Positions 23,130-31,694 of a DNA stretch of 64,000 bases are shown here, one piece after another (positions within the stretch are counted from its first letter, which is position 1; each line of letters opens with the position of its first letter). The translations under genes were made by a program, and so were the position numbers. Below the pieces are notes generated by a model. It did not search any database. It had not been told where the DNA came from and saw only the letters and a list, made by a program, of their open reading frames with translations. Source of the DNA: a virus; IMG/VR virus record IMGVR_UViG_3300046535_001869, positions 45,300 to 109,299 of that record. One strand, given 5' to 3'.

Positions 23130-23858
23130 TTAGATCCAGTATTTCTTATCGGCGTTCTGGATCTTGTGGCCCTTTTTTACCAGGGCAACGAGCTGGACCC
23201 CAATAGTTACCCGCATCCCACCTTCGGCGGTCGCGCGGTCAGGGAACTGTTCGGCGAGCGCGGCATACAGCTCTGCACGGGTCCGCGGGGTACCGTCGGC
23301 CAGCAGCGCGACCAGGGCGCCAATAATGCCAGGCTTAGTCTTCGGTGCGTTGGCCTGAACGTGCGCCTGCTCGAGGATCTGCTGCGGCGTCCGCATAGTC
23401 TTCGCGACCTTGGCCGCCTTGGGAGCTTTGGGCGTCGGGAGCGTAAAGCCGCCGGTGGCATCGCTCAGGCCATCAGCGGCCTCGTCGATGTGGTCGAGCA
23501 CCTCGTTAACCGCGTCCTCAAACTCCTGGTCCTCCAAGTCCAGGTCGAGGTTTTCCAGCTCCTCGTTGGCCGACCGGATGGTCTCGGCAGCGTTTTCCAG
23601 TGTGTCAATGGCCTCCTGCGCCTCGCCCGCGCGCTCGCCGTTTTGGAGCGATTCCGGCATACCGTCGAGGTATTCCTGCTCCTCATCACGAAGGGTGTCG
23701 ACCTCGTCGGCGATGGTGTCGAAGCTGCCGATTTCGTCATATGCCGTTTTGCGCTCGGTCACTTGCAGGTCGTTGTTAATTAGAGCCTCGACCGCGTCCC
23801 GTACCTTGGCCAGCTCTTGGCCCTGGATTGCGATGTCTTTGCGCCGTTGCTTGTTCAT
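23130..23858 (-). CDS. Coiled-coil plus winged-helix-like protein (242 aa)
   Basis: Residues 1-140 are strongly acidic and heptad-like (coiled coil). A KAPKAAKVAK linker (about 150-165) leads into a C-terminal domain of about 65 residues (GIIGALVALLADGTPRTRAE... GHKIQNADKKYWI) that is about 80 percent identical by eye to the one ending the next gene. The domain looks like a winged helix. Start ATG 23856-23858. Confidence 0.7.
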   Translation of the reverse strand: MNKQRRKDIAIQGQELAKVRDAVEALINNDLQVTERKTAYDEIGSFDTIADEVDTLRDEEQEYLDGMPESLQNGERAGEAQEAIDTLENAAETIRSANEELENLDLDLEDQEFEDAVNEVLDHIDEAADGLSDATGGFTLPTPKAPKAAKVAKTMRTPQQILEQAHVQANAPKTKPGIIGALVALLADGTPRTRAELYAALAEQFPDRATAEGGMRVTIGVQLVALVKKGHKIQNADKKYWI

Positions 23859-23923
23859 GGTGTCTAAACTCCCGCTTGAAGGTTGGGTGGACCGGGGGCG
23901 TTGTGCGCCCCCGGGACCTCCGG

Positions 23924-24499
23924 TTAGATCCAATAGCGCTTATCGGCGCTCTGGATCCTGTGGCCCTTTTTCACCAGCGCCACGAGCTGGACCCCGATGG
24001 TTACCCGCATGCCACCCGCCTCGCTGGCCCGGTCGGGGAACATCGCAACCAGGGCATCGTAGAGCTCCGCCCGGGTGCGCTTGGTACCGTCGCTGAGCAG
24101 GGCGACCAGCGACCCGATCACGCCACCGGCCTTCGGGGCCTTGGCGGCGACCGTGGCGGCCTTCGGGGCCTTGGCGGCGATCGGGGCCTTCGGGGCCTTC
24201 GGGGCCTTCGGGGCCTTCGGGGCCTTCGGGGCCGCGGCGACCTTGACCTCGGCGACGTGCGCAACTTCGCGCTGCGCGGCCATCTGCAACAGCATGTTAT
24301 CGAGCTCAGTGGCCTCGGCGTGGACACGGCCCTGCTCGGGGCAGTTAATGTCGCCGATGGTCTTGCGGCTGAACGGCCTCAGTACGGTCAGGTCGCAGAC
24401 CACCACGTGACCAAACTCCTCGGTAACGGTCAAGTCAGCGGCCTCGATAACGGCCTTTTGGGCGGCGGTAACGCGGACGGTCGGGTCGATGTGGGCCAT
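23924..24499 (-). CDS. KAP-repeat linker plus winged-helix-like protein (191 aa)
   Basis: Residues 1-85 form an unrecognised N-domain. Residues about 88-125 are (K-A-P)n repeats encoded by tandem 9-bp DNA repeats, giving a lysine-rich flexible linker like those of histone-H1-type or AlgP-type proteins. The C-terminal 65 residues are the same domain as in the 23130 gene. Likely a DNA-binding, nucleoid-associated type protein. First gene of a divergent promoter region. Confidence 0.7.
   Translation of the reverse strand: MAHIDPTVRVTAAQKAVIEAADLTVTEEFGHVVVCDLTVLRPFSRKTIGDINCPEQGRVHAEATELDNMLLQMAAQREVAHVAEVKVAAAPKAPKAPKAPKAPKAPIAAKAPKAATVAAKAPKAGGVIGSLVALLSDGTKRTRAELYDALVAMFPDRASEAGGMRVTIGVQLVALVKKGHRIQSADKRYWI
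24183..24233. repeat. Tandem 9-bp repeat (GGGGCCTTC, five full copies plus part)
   Basis: Perfect units run from 24183 to 24227 and end in a partial copy. They encode the KAP tripeptide repeats on the minus strand. Such a tract may vary in copy number between isolates. Confidence 0.9.
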
Positions 24500-24745
24500 A
24501 AACCAAACTCCCTAAAACCGTGCCCCAACGGCACCGGTGATCACCATAGTGACCGATCCCGTGATCATGGTCAAGCTAAAAATCGCACCGACCGTGATTT
24601 TTTATTTACCAATAAAATCAAGCACTTAGGTGATCCCGTCGCCCCGGACGGTCCAAAATTTCTTGACCTTGGCGCTACCTTGCCTCAGTATCACGTTACC
24701 CACCGAGCACCCGCGGTGGGGCACCGGCAAGGGGGTTTAGGTCAA
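24500..24745. promoter_or_regulatory. Divergent intergenic region with paired promoters and palindromes
   Basis: Minus strand: TTGACC, 17 nt, CACTAT reading toward the 24499 gene. Plus strand: TTGACC (24663-24668), 17 nt, CAGTAT (24686-24691) reading toward 24746. Palindrome GGTGATCACC (24536-24545) and a related TGATCA nearby could be an operator for both. These promoters differ from the TTTACTTTTCG class. Confidence 0.5.
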
Positions 24746-25012
24746 ATGCAGTACATCTACATCGTTCGTTGGTCCTACGCCGAGCACTGTGCGGCATTTG
24801 CCACCCTCGAGGCGGCCCAGCAGTGTGCGTGCGATGGCGACCATGCACTTACATGGTCAAACTTTGATACCGACATGCGGGACGTCGAAATGTGGGAGTC
24901 CAGTTCGTACACCCTACACGGCGACCTCGTTGGCACGTACAGCGGCAAAGGTCACGTTACCATTACCAAGTACCCTCTCGGATTCACCCCAATGGAATTG
25001 GCGGGATTTTGA
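24746..25012 (+). CDS. Hypothetical protein, plus-strand islet (88 aa)
   Basis: ATG 24746-24748 with AGGGGG about 11 nt upstream, behind the plus-strand promoter at 24663-24691. Starts with QYIYIVRWSYAEH, an alpha/beta pattern seen in small phage proteins. Together with the next gene it is the only plus-strand unit in the early arm. Family unknown. Confidence 0.6.
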   Translation: MQYIYIVRWSYAEHCAAFATLEAAQQCACDGDHALTWSNFDTDMRDVEMWESSSYTLHGDLVGTYSGKGHVTITKYPLGFTPMELAGF

Positions 25013-25015
25013 AAC

Positions 25016-25192
25016 ATGCACCTACATCTGTGGGACGAATCTTTAGCAGATCAGCCAGAGGCCTATGTAACTACCATGGTCGAATGCGATCTTAGACCTA
25101 ACGAAATTTATGTGGGCGACCATATCCAGTGGATTGGTGAGATCGTAATTAATGGTAAAACATACCACGTTGAGCTGCGACAACACGTCTAA
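25016..25192 (+). CDS. Hypothetical protein, plus-strand islet (58 aa)
   Basis: Starts 3 nt after the preceding stop. Its TAA overlaps the TAG of the convergent DNA polymerase gene by 3 nt. Acidic small protein, beta-rich at the C-terminus. Family unknown. Confidence 0.55.
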   Translation: MHLHLWDESLADQPEAYVTTMVECDLRPNEIYVGDHIQWIGEIVINGKTYHVELRQHV

Positions 25193-27243
25193 ACCGTCTC
25201 ACCCCAGTTCGCCCCGCGTTCCCAGTCGACCTTCATTGGGACGGTAAGCTTTACTGTGGTCTCCATAATGTGCCGGGCCTCGACCGCCGCTTTATCCGCG
25301 GCGGCCGACCTGGGCACGGAGTAGTCAAGTTCATCATGGATTGTTAGGAGCGGTGCTCCCAGCACGCTACAAACACCGCTTTTCCAGATATCTAGCATCG
25401 CCTTCTTTAGGATATCAGCGGCCGATCCCTGTAGAATCCGGTTTAGCCCAGCGTGGCAGAACGCACGGCGAATATTGTTCCCATAGGTCTCGGTCGCCCG
25501 TTCTTTGAGCATCATACGCGATTTGCGGTCGGCTTTGCTCTCGCCGCGTTGTTGTCGCAGGTTGGGTTCCCAGAGTGTGAATCGCTGGCGGCGACCCAAG
25601 AGAGTCCTTACGTGACCCCGGTCCTCGGCTGTCTGCATGGCGATAATACCGAGCTGGCGCACGAACGGTAGCTTCGCGTCGTATTTTCGGGAGAATGACC
25701 GGGCTTCCTCAAGCGAAATCCCAGCGGTTGCCGCAATTTTGTCATCCCCTCCCATGTAGACTCGACAAAAATTAACATTCTTGACCCGTTTGCGGAGAAA
25801 CTTGTCGTGAGGATCTATACCAATCATTTCAGCCGTCATATTATGAAAATCAGTTGACGGATCATCAATGTAGGCCTGTCGTGCGTCCTCCGCCCCTGCA
25901 AGAATGTTCTGGGTACCGGGATATTTGGTTAAGGATGCAAAATGAGTTAAAACTCTATATTCGATCTGCGACTCGTCATGTCTTTCAAAGATCTCGCCAA
26001 CTTCCGGTTCGAAGATTGATCGTGTTAGCGGACCCAATTCTTCATCCCGCGCTGGCTGGTTCTGGAGGTTGGGGCGACTGGAGGCGAAACGGGCCATCGT
26101 CCCACCCGACTCACCCTTTAGTTGCGGGAACTCGGCATAGATTCGGCCCCTAACATTGTGCTTCAAGATGTTTCCGGTGTAGGTATTGATAATCTTGTCG
26201 ACCCGACGACCGGCCTGGATCGCATCGACCAACGCATCTTTACCTTGGAATAAAGCAAGCCAGGGCTTAGTGACGGAGAGCTTGCCCTTCTTGGAGGTCC
26301 TGGGAACCTGAAGACCACGGTCCAGTAGCGCCTGGGCAAAGCTGTCCGGGGCCATAAGTTCCGCGGCCTTGTTATTGGAGAGGCGGCGGACCTCGCCCAG
26401 CCAGCGGTCGCGCTGTTTGATCATCTCCTGGTTAACGGTCTCAGCGCGCTCGACATTAACTGGGACACCACGAAGCCGCATTGCCAACATTAATGGCAGT
26501 AGGCCACGCTCGAGATCGTAGACCTCCCGTAAACCTTCCGCATCGATGATTGCTAGTTGTTTCTCTAGAATCCGTAAGGGCAAGTCAACGTCACCCTCAC
26601 CATATTCACCAACAAATCGTGCTGGTGCCCGCCAGAGGTTGCCCTTAATTTGCTTCTCTGTTGTCCACCCGTTCGCCGCACCCCAGGAGTAGAGCATCTC
26701 GTGGCGCTTGCTTTCGCCGAGATGATACTCAGCGACATCATCCATCGAATAACCGTGCGGGCGCCATTCATCAACTAATGGTTCGGCTAACAGGATATCG
26801 TGAAATCCTTTGGCATTGCGGAATGTGACGTCCCACTCCGGCATCGCCATGAACTCGAGGTCGTAGAGCAGATGGGCGCCGACGACTTCCCCGTCGAAGG
26901 CGTTTAGTTCGTCGTACGCCCAGGCATGCACTGCACCAGCATCCATATTCCCACCGCCCTCGTGGCGGACAGGGAAATACCAGCGCTGTCCATCATCGGT
27001 TCCAACCGCCAGGCCGACCACGTAGGAGCCGCGGCGTGTGCCAGGCCCTAGAGACAGGAGGTCGTCGTCCCGTGTCTCCACGTCAAACGATATACGCTTA
27101 ATACCGCGGTTGCGTAGCGTGGGGAGCCCTGTCGGGGCTGTCCAGCTGCATTCCGGTAGGGCGCGCGGGCCGTATGTTACTGGGACCCGTTGTTTTGGCT
27201 GGACCTGCCAAAACATACCGACGTCGTCATCGAAGGCAGACAT
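25189..27243 (-). CDS. Family A DNA polymerase with 3'-5' exonuclease domain
   Basis: 684 residues. Exonuclease motif I is SFDVET (about 52-57). Polymerase motif A is RHDESQIEYR, the O-helix is RKRVKNVNFCRVYMGG with the Phe (not Tyr) at the position that controls dideoxynucleotide discrimination, and motif C is LTIHDELDYSV. No 5'-3' exonuclease domain, as in phage replicases such as T7. It is the last gene of the 7-deazaguanine operon, so replication and DNA modification are co-transcribed. Confidence 0.93.
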   Translation of the reverse strand: MSAFDDDVGMFWQVQPKQRVPVTYGPRALPECSWTAPTGLPTLRNRGIKRISFDVETRDDDLLSLGPGTRRGSYVVGLAVGTDDGQRWYFPVRHEGGGNMDAGAVHAWAYDELNAFDGEVVGAHLLYDLEFMAMPEWDVTFRNAKGFHDILLAEPLVDEWRPHGYSMDDVAEYHLGESKRHEMLYSWGAANGWTTEKQIKGNLWRAPARFVGEYGEGDVDLPLRILEKQLAIIDAEGLREVYDLERGLLPLMLAMRLRGVPVNVERAETVNQEMIKQRDRWLGEVRRLSNNKAAELMAPDSFAQALLDRGLQVPRTSKKGKLSVTKPWLALFQGKDALVDAIQAGRRVDKIINTYTGNILKHNVRGRIYAEFPQLKGESGGTMARFASSRPNLQNQPARDEELGPLTRSIFEPEVGEIFERHDESQIEYRVLTHFASLTKYPGTQNILAGAEDARQAYIDDPSTDFHNMTAEMIGIDPHDKFLRKRVKNVNFCRVYMGGDDKIAATAGISLEEARSFSRKYDAKLPFVRQLGIIAMQTAEDRGHVRTLLGRRQRFTLWEPNLRQQRGESKADRKSRMMLKERATETYGNNIRRAFCHAGLNRILQGSAADILKKAMLDIWKSGVCSVLGAPLLTIHDELDYSVPRSAAADKAAVEARHIMETTVKLTVPMKVDWERGANWGETV

Positions 27244-27948
27244 TTATGGTACGCCCCAAATTTTGTGCATTTGCATTCCGGCAATATAACCGTGTCTCAT
27301 TGCCATGCGCACCACTTCTCGTTCGTTCGCCTTAGTCAGAACGGTATCCAACTCATCGCACGGGCTGAGGTAGACCGGTGCACCTGGGCGTGGACGGGCG
27401 ATAGTTGACCGTTGGCCTTGGCGCTGGGTCGACATGACAGGTAATCCGTCGTTCTCGGCGTTTTGACCCTGACGGATGATGTATTTGAATGCCGCTGCAT
27501 GTAGATATATCTTTGAATTGATTTTTGGCGTCTTTGGTGAGACAACGATGGAGACATCATCGTGTAATAAGATATCTTGCCAGATGGTTCCGGCTGTTTC
27601 AAATTGAATACGGGTGCGGCCGTTGCCAAGCTTGAATAGTGCGGGGACCAGGAGGCTCATATCTTGGCGCAGCGGTTCGCCGCCGGTGATGACGTAGAGA
27701 CGACAGGTGTCAGTTTGGACTTGTCGTACTTTATTGATAATTTCATCGACGGACAGGTAAGGGTCGGTCTCGTCTCCCCACTCAGTATCGCAGAAGGCGC
27801 ACTTCAGATTGCATCCAGTTAAACGTATGAATACCGCGGGCCAACCAGCGTAAATTGATTCTCCTTGCAGTGTCATAAAAATTTCCCGCACCTGGAGCTT
27901 ACTGTCGTCTCGATATTCTCTATGACGTATCGGGTTCTGTCCGAGCAC
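27244..27948 (-). CDS. queE: 7-carboxy-7-deazaguanine synthase QueE
   Basis: 234 residues from GTG. The radical SAM cluster motif is CNLKCAFCDTEW (CX3CX2C), preceded by the QueE hallmark FMTLQGESIYAGWPAVFIRLTGC and followed by VITGGEPLRQD. It converts 6-carboxytetrahydropterin to 7-carboxy-7-deazaguanine, the third step to preQ0. A 1-nt to 4-nt spaced neighbour of the clamp-like and polymerase genes. Confidence 0.92.
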   Translation of the reverse strand: MLGQNPIRHREYRDDSKLQVREIFMTLQGESIYAGWPAVFIRLTGCNLKCAFCDTEWGDETDPYLSVDEIINKVRQVQTDTCRLYVITGGEPLRQDMSLLVPALFKLGNGRTRIQFETAGTIWQDILLHDDVSIVVSPKTPKINSKIYLHAAAFKYIIRQGQNAENDGLPVMSTQRQGQRSTIARPRPGAPVYLSPCDELDTVLTKANEREVVRMAMRHGYIAGMQMHKIWGVP

Positions 27949-28908
27949 CTAGCGCCTCCCAATAATAAACCCGCGCAGCCCAGGTGCGGCGAACGCCGTT
28001 GGATTCGGGTACTTGTCCGGCTCCCAGTGTGTTGCGTTCTTAATCACCGCATCGAGAAATTGTGAGGCCCATAAGGACCGCTCCTCCACCGGCACCGGGG
28101 TCAACGGTATCTCGTGCTCGACCTCGCTTGCATCGCGATGTCCAACAAGCTTGGTTGCATGGACTTCAACGACACTCTCGGTCATCTCCGACACAAATTC
28201 ATATGCCTCGCGCCATTCATTCGTAATAGCCCACTCGGGTTTCTTGTAATTCTCGAAGAGCTTTAGACCAGTCGTGGGGAACTCATCATTAATGAGTTGG
28301 GTCCGCATCCACGAATTATCGTCCCACTTGAAGGCCGCATAGTTTGGATAAAGCTGCCATCCAATGAGGTTGCCGTCCTTGCGGGATAAGAGATAGTCGA
28401 CGGCCCAGCAAGGTAAGAGATGCCCAGCACCGTCGAGGCTTGGACAATCGACCTGGGCCAGGCTGACGTTTGTCGTCGCAACAAACGAATCACGACCGAT
28501 GCAGGCACAGAGCGCCCAGGGGTGAATCGCGTTGTCGGAGATAAATGGACGAATCAATGCGAGTGCAGTCAAGAAGTTTGGCGGTAGGGGATTCCAGGTG
28601 TCACCCGGCTGGGCATATTCGACATCGTTTGCCGGTAGAGTCTTGATTGTACCGTGCATACGCCGGGAGCGCAGCGTAATGCTACCGTCGCCGATTTGCA
28701 CTGACTCGATAGAGGGGAGCCGATTGATAAGCCGCTCGAACTCACGACCCGGGACCGCGAATGTCCCGTCGCACGGAATAGGCGCGCAGGCCGTATATCG
28801 GCCGTCACCCGCGGTAATGGTGCCATCGCGTACAAGGTATTGTGTCATTGAGGCTACAATATCCTGGCGCGATAGGGCCTTACGGACTTTGTCGAGCGAT
28901 TCTTTCAT
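27949..28908 (-). CDS. Sliding-clamp-like protein (DnaN-like)
   Basis: 319 residues. Pattern of beta-clamp repeats is visible: TITAGDGRYTACAPI, a following FAVPGREFERLINRLP, SITLRSRRMHGTIKTLP, and later DSFVATTNVSLAQV. This corresponds to the ITATDGRRLA and FAVPAKKFLDILRKLP-like segments of DnaN. It is shorter than cellular DnaN (about 366). Position between DpdA and the polymerase fits a replication clamp. Remote similarity, so the call is tentative. Confidence 0.55.
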   Translation of the reverse strand: MKESLDKVRKALSRQDIVASMTQYLVRDGTITAGDGRYTACAPIPCDGTFAVPGREFERLINRLPSIESVQIGDGSITLRSRRMHGTIKTLPANDVEYAQPGDTWNPLPPNFLTALALIRPFISDNAIHPWALCACIGRDSFVATTNVSLAQVDCPSLDGAGHLLPCWAVDYLLSRKDGNLIGWQLYPNYAAFKWDDNSWMRTQLINDEFPTTGLKLFENYKKPEWAITNEWREAYEFVSEMTESVVEVHATKLVGHRDASEVEHEIPLTPVPVEERSLWASQFLDAVIKNATHWEPDKYPNPTAFAAPGLRGFIIGRR

Positions 28909-29867
28909 TATGCGACCAGGAGCGGCTGGACTTCGGTGAACCGGTCGACACCGAGGTCCTCGAGACCTTGGTAGGTTGCAGCATTTACGACGTCACGAAA
29001 CGTGTAATGAGTCGCGAGCTGTTCAGCGGTAACACCAAACTCCCCGAGCCACTGATCAACAACACATCGCGACTCTAGAGGAAGGGTTCGATAATGCCAA
29101 CCATTGAAACTACGGGCCTGTGGCGACTCCTCGGAAAAAACTACCTTGCGGAGCTTGTTATTAACGCGAAATAAACAGGCGCCGAAGATTCCTGTCATAA
29201 GCCAGGAGGATGAGTCTACAGAGTGCCAGGGGTACCGGAACATGAGCTGCATGTCCGTTAAACCGAATCCATGGGTTCGGACTTTTGGTGACCCATTTTG
29301 GTTGGTAAGATACTTCATCCAGAGCCAGTCAAGCCGTTGCATTAGCCATTTCGTAGTCTCGGGTACCATTCCTCCTATGAAGATATAATCTTCACCGTCG
29401 TCAATATACTTCTGAAGCCATTCGTCTGGCTCGCGTACATGGAAGACCGGTTTGACCGGGGCGCCTAGTTTAAGAAGGGTCTGGTAATTAGCGTATGTGG
29501 CGCTGGCTGATTCCTCACCGGAACCAATAGCATCGAGCGCGGAATAGACTGTAAAGATCTGGCGTGGTAGGCAACGGCGAATGTACCGGGCATACTCCTC
29601 AATCGGTATCTCATTGCCTTTGGTAAAGGCCGTGAAAGCTCCGGAATCTAGAAATAAATCCCAACCGAAATCAATCGAGTCTCCTATCGCAGCGCTGAGA
29701 CCGTTGGGGAGTTTTTCGAAGTTTGAGCCGGAAAAACCGTGGTAGAAGAAACTGAACAGGCGGCGCTTAACATACTTGGTCCAGACGCCTGCGGCCGTGT
29801 CTCCACCACTGAGGCGAGATATGGCGGTGGCGGTGGCGGCGCGTTCGCCGGCCAGGTAGATCTTCAT
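28908..29867 (-). CDS. dpdA: DpdA-family 7-deazaguanine DNA transglycosylase
   Basis: 319 residues, start ATG 29865-29867 in an ATGA overlap. Sequence has the TGT-like barrel features of phage DpdA: FLDSGAFTAFTKG with the catalytic-type Asp, VFHVREPDEWLQKY, YIFIGGMV, RTHGFGLTD and SVDSSSW. DpdA enzymes exchange guanine in DNA for preQ0 or a derivative. All genes for preQ0 lie in the same operon, which strongly supports DNA (not tRNA) modification. The usual zinc Cys set of bacterial Tgt is absent, as in this family. Confidence 0.85.
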   Translation of the reverse strand: MKIYLAGERAATATAISRLSGGDTAAGVWTKYVKRRLFSFFYHGFSGSNFEKLPNGLSAAIGDSIDFGWDLFLDSGAFTAFTKGNEIPIEEYARYIRRCLPRQIFTVYSALDAIGSGEESASATYANYQTLLKLGAPVKPVFHVREPDEWLQKYIDDGEDYIFIGGMVPETTKWLMQRLDWLWMKYLTNQNGSPKVRTHGFGLTDMQLMFRYPWHSVDSSSWLMTGIFGACLFRVNNKLRKVVFSEESPQARSFNGWHYRTLPLESRCVVDQWLGEFGVTAEQLATHYTFRDVVNAATYQGLEDLGVDRFTEVQPLLVA

Positions 29868-30253
29868 CGTTTGATAAACTCGCAGGCAGCCTCGAGCGAG
29901 TCGAAGAACTTCCAAGTGTGACAGACGAGCCAGGGAGAGCGCGGTGCACCGCTGACGTCAATGGTGTAAACCGGTATTTGAAGTTCCACCGAGGCCATAC
30001 GAATTTCCATTGCAGAGCCTACGCTCGGCCTGTCGAAATAGGCCAAGAGGGCCGAGGAATTACGGATATCTTCCTCATCCGCTGACACGATTTGGCCGGC
30101 CATCCCCGGTTCCTGCTCGCGTCCGCGGTAGTCACGCCGAATGGGGTCGAGGACCGGGATGGGCGCGAGGAGCTGGGCTGCGCGCTGGCGCCACTCGACA
30201 CAGTCTTGGTCGGAGCGGCCCTGGATTGGGCCGCAAAGGTACACCGGCCTCAT
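29864..30253 (-). CDS. Nucleoside 2-deoxyribosyltransferase-like protein
   Basis: 129 residues: YLCGPIQG at the start, DEEDIRNSSALLAYFDRPSVGSAMEIRMA in the centre, which provides the D-x-x-D and the catalytic-type Glu of the family. Such enzymes swap bases on deoxyribonucleosides or hydrolyse deoxynucleotides. Its place between FolE and DpdA suggests base or nucleotide handling for the modification. Confidence 0.75.
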   Translation of the reverse strand: MRPVYLCGPIQGRSDQDCVEWRQRAAQLLAPIPVLDPIRRDYRGREQEPGMAGQIVSADEEDIRNSSALLAYFDRPSVGSAMEIRMASVELQIPVYTIDVSGAPRSPWLVCHTWKFFDSLEAACEFIKR

Positions 30254-31122
30254 TTGCGGAGCGCCATGAATTCGGCCCTCGCCCGTGCGTCGTCATAGAG
30301 TGCACCGCGCAAGGCGCTGGTCGTCGTCGGAGTGTTTGGTGCATGGACACCGCGTGATTCCATACACATATGACGGCATTCGATGATGACACCAACGCCG
30401 ACCGGTGTCAGATGTTCCATTAGCGCGTCGGCAATTTCATTTGTCAAACGCTCCTGTACCTGTAGTCGCTTAGCGAATACGTTGGTCAAACGGACCAGCT
30501 TGGATAGGCCGATGATTTTCCCATCTGGGATATAACCAATGGTCGCGGTTCCAAAGAAAGGAATAAGATGGTGTTCGCACGTTGAGTAAACTGGGATACC
30601 GCGCATAACGACGAGCTCGTTAACCCGGTCGGCTCCGTCCTCAAATGTCTTGAGGACGTCTGCTGGCGACTGGCCGTAACCGCTACATGCCTCAGCCCAG
30701 GCCTTTACCACACGCGTCGGTGTTTGTCGCAGGCCTTCACGCGTCGGATCCTCTCCGATAAACTGGAGGAGGCGTACCACGGCGTCCTCGGCCGAGGCGT
30801 CGTGTTCCTCGGTGGTTTCCCACGGCATGACAAGCCACTGTCCGGCGTACTCGGGTGTGCGTTTGTCGAAAAGGACGCCGAATCGAATTCCTTCGTACCT
30901 CGCGGCAGTGCGCCCACTATCCCAGATATCGTCGACGACCACGTCGGCCGCACTGAGGCTGTCGACGAGCTCGGCACCGGTAAGGGCGCCGATGGCCAAG
31001 GCGACCGGTACCCCGCCACGTGGCACGCCCCAGATACGCGTCCTACTGCCAATCTGGAGACGGTCGGCGAGTTGGCGTGCCGCTGCCAAGACCTCGGCCG
31101 GAGTAATGAGACGTTGGGTCAT
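30250..31122 (-). CDS. folE: Fusion of phosphoribosyltransferase-like domain and GTP cyclohydrolase I (FolE)
   Basis: 290 residues from ATG 31120-31122. N-domain (about 1-105): IWGVPRGGVPVALAIG, PRPP-loop VVVDDIWDSGRT and terminal WLVMPWE, the pattern of xanthine/hypoxanthine-type phosphoribosyltransferases. C-domain (about 110-290): EDPTREGLRQTPTRV, STCEHHLIPFFG with zinc-binding Cys/His, and ECRHMCMESRGV of GTP cyclohydrolase I. FolE makes dihydroneopterin triphosphate, the entry step to preQ0. The fused domain could recycle the displaced guanine or act on a purine; that is inference. Confidence 0.88.
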   Translation of the reverse strand: MTQRLITPAEVLAAARQLADRLQIGSRTRIWGVPRGGVPVALAIGALTGAELVDSLSAADVVVDDIWDSGRTAARYEGIRFGVLFDKRTPEYAGQWLVMPWETTEEHDASAEDAVVRLLQFIGEDPTREGLRQTPTRVVKAWAEACSGYGQSPADVLKTFEDGADRVNELVVMRGIPVYSTCEHHLIPFFGTATIGYIPDGKIIGLSKLVRLTNVFAKRLQVQERLTNEIADALMEHLTPVGVGVIIECRHMCMESRGVHAPNTPTTTSALRGALYDDARARAEFMALRK

Positions 31123-31694
31123 TGTGCAGCCTGCTGCCAAGTTAGATTATGAATAATATTATAAATAGTACTTTCGTGAACATTATATCGATTCGCGAGT
31201 GCTCGAACTCCATTCTTTCTTGACCATGGAGTACAATTGTCTCTTATGAACTCAATTTCTATTTGAGTTAATTTTCCGGACTTAACAAATTCGCCGTAAG
31301 TTGTCCGTCTACCGTTGCGTACTGCATCTTGAATATTTTCTTTCTGGGTTCCCCAGATAAGATTATCTAGACGATTATTCTCAACATTATCATCTATATG
31401 ACGGGCTTTGTTTCGCCGATCGTCAGGAGGTGGTCCGACAAAGGTGAATAGGATTAGACGCGCTGCTGAAATTTTTGCCGCTCGTCCACTATCATGCAAT
31501 GATATAAATGTACGCCTATAAGGTGGAGGCAAAGACGGTGAAAAGTTCTCCGACGCAGTCTTAGAGGAATAGTATTGTACGTTCACAACCAAATCGTGTG
31601 CCGGACGATTAGAGCACGCAAGTTTACGGAAATGGCCTAAATTACTAGCCTCGTGGTTTGGCCAGTCGGGTATTTGTCTCCACTCCTCTGTCAT
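31119..31694 (-). CDS. HNH homing endonuclease (NUMOD4-HNH type) inserted in the que operon
   Basis: 191 residues. N-terminal EEWRQIPDWPNHEASNLGHFR is the NUMOD4 motif; RHIDDNVENNRLDNLIWGTQKENIQDA is the HNH core; the C-terminus (GVRALANRYNVHESTIYNII) is an HTH. Lower GC than its neighbours, yet it joins queC and folE by ATGA overlaps, so the operon remains continuous. Confidence 0.85.
   Translation of the reverse strand: MTEEWRQIPDWPNHEASNLGHFRKLACSNRPAHDLVVNVQYYSSKTASENFSPSLPPPYRRTFISLHDSGRAAKISAARLILFTFVGPPPDDRRNKARHIDDNVENNRLDNLIWGTQKENIQDAVRNGRRTTYGEFVKSGKLTQIEIEFIRDNCTPWSRKNGVRALANRYNVHESTIYNIIHNLTWQQAAQ

Noticed and set aside
23828-24745. Long plus-strand frame before the 24746 gene
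   Set aside because: It is antisense to the KAP-repeat gene and shows repetitive low-complexity Gly/Leu/Arg translation; the real start is the ATG at 24746.
28908-29867. Assignment as bacterial tRNA-guanine transglycosylase (Tgt)
   Set aside because: The usual zinc-binding Cys/His set is absent and the sequence fits phage DpdA, next to genes of DNA modification.
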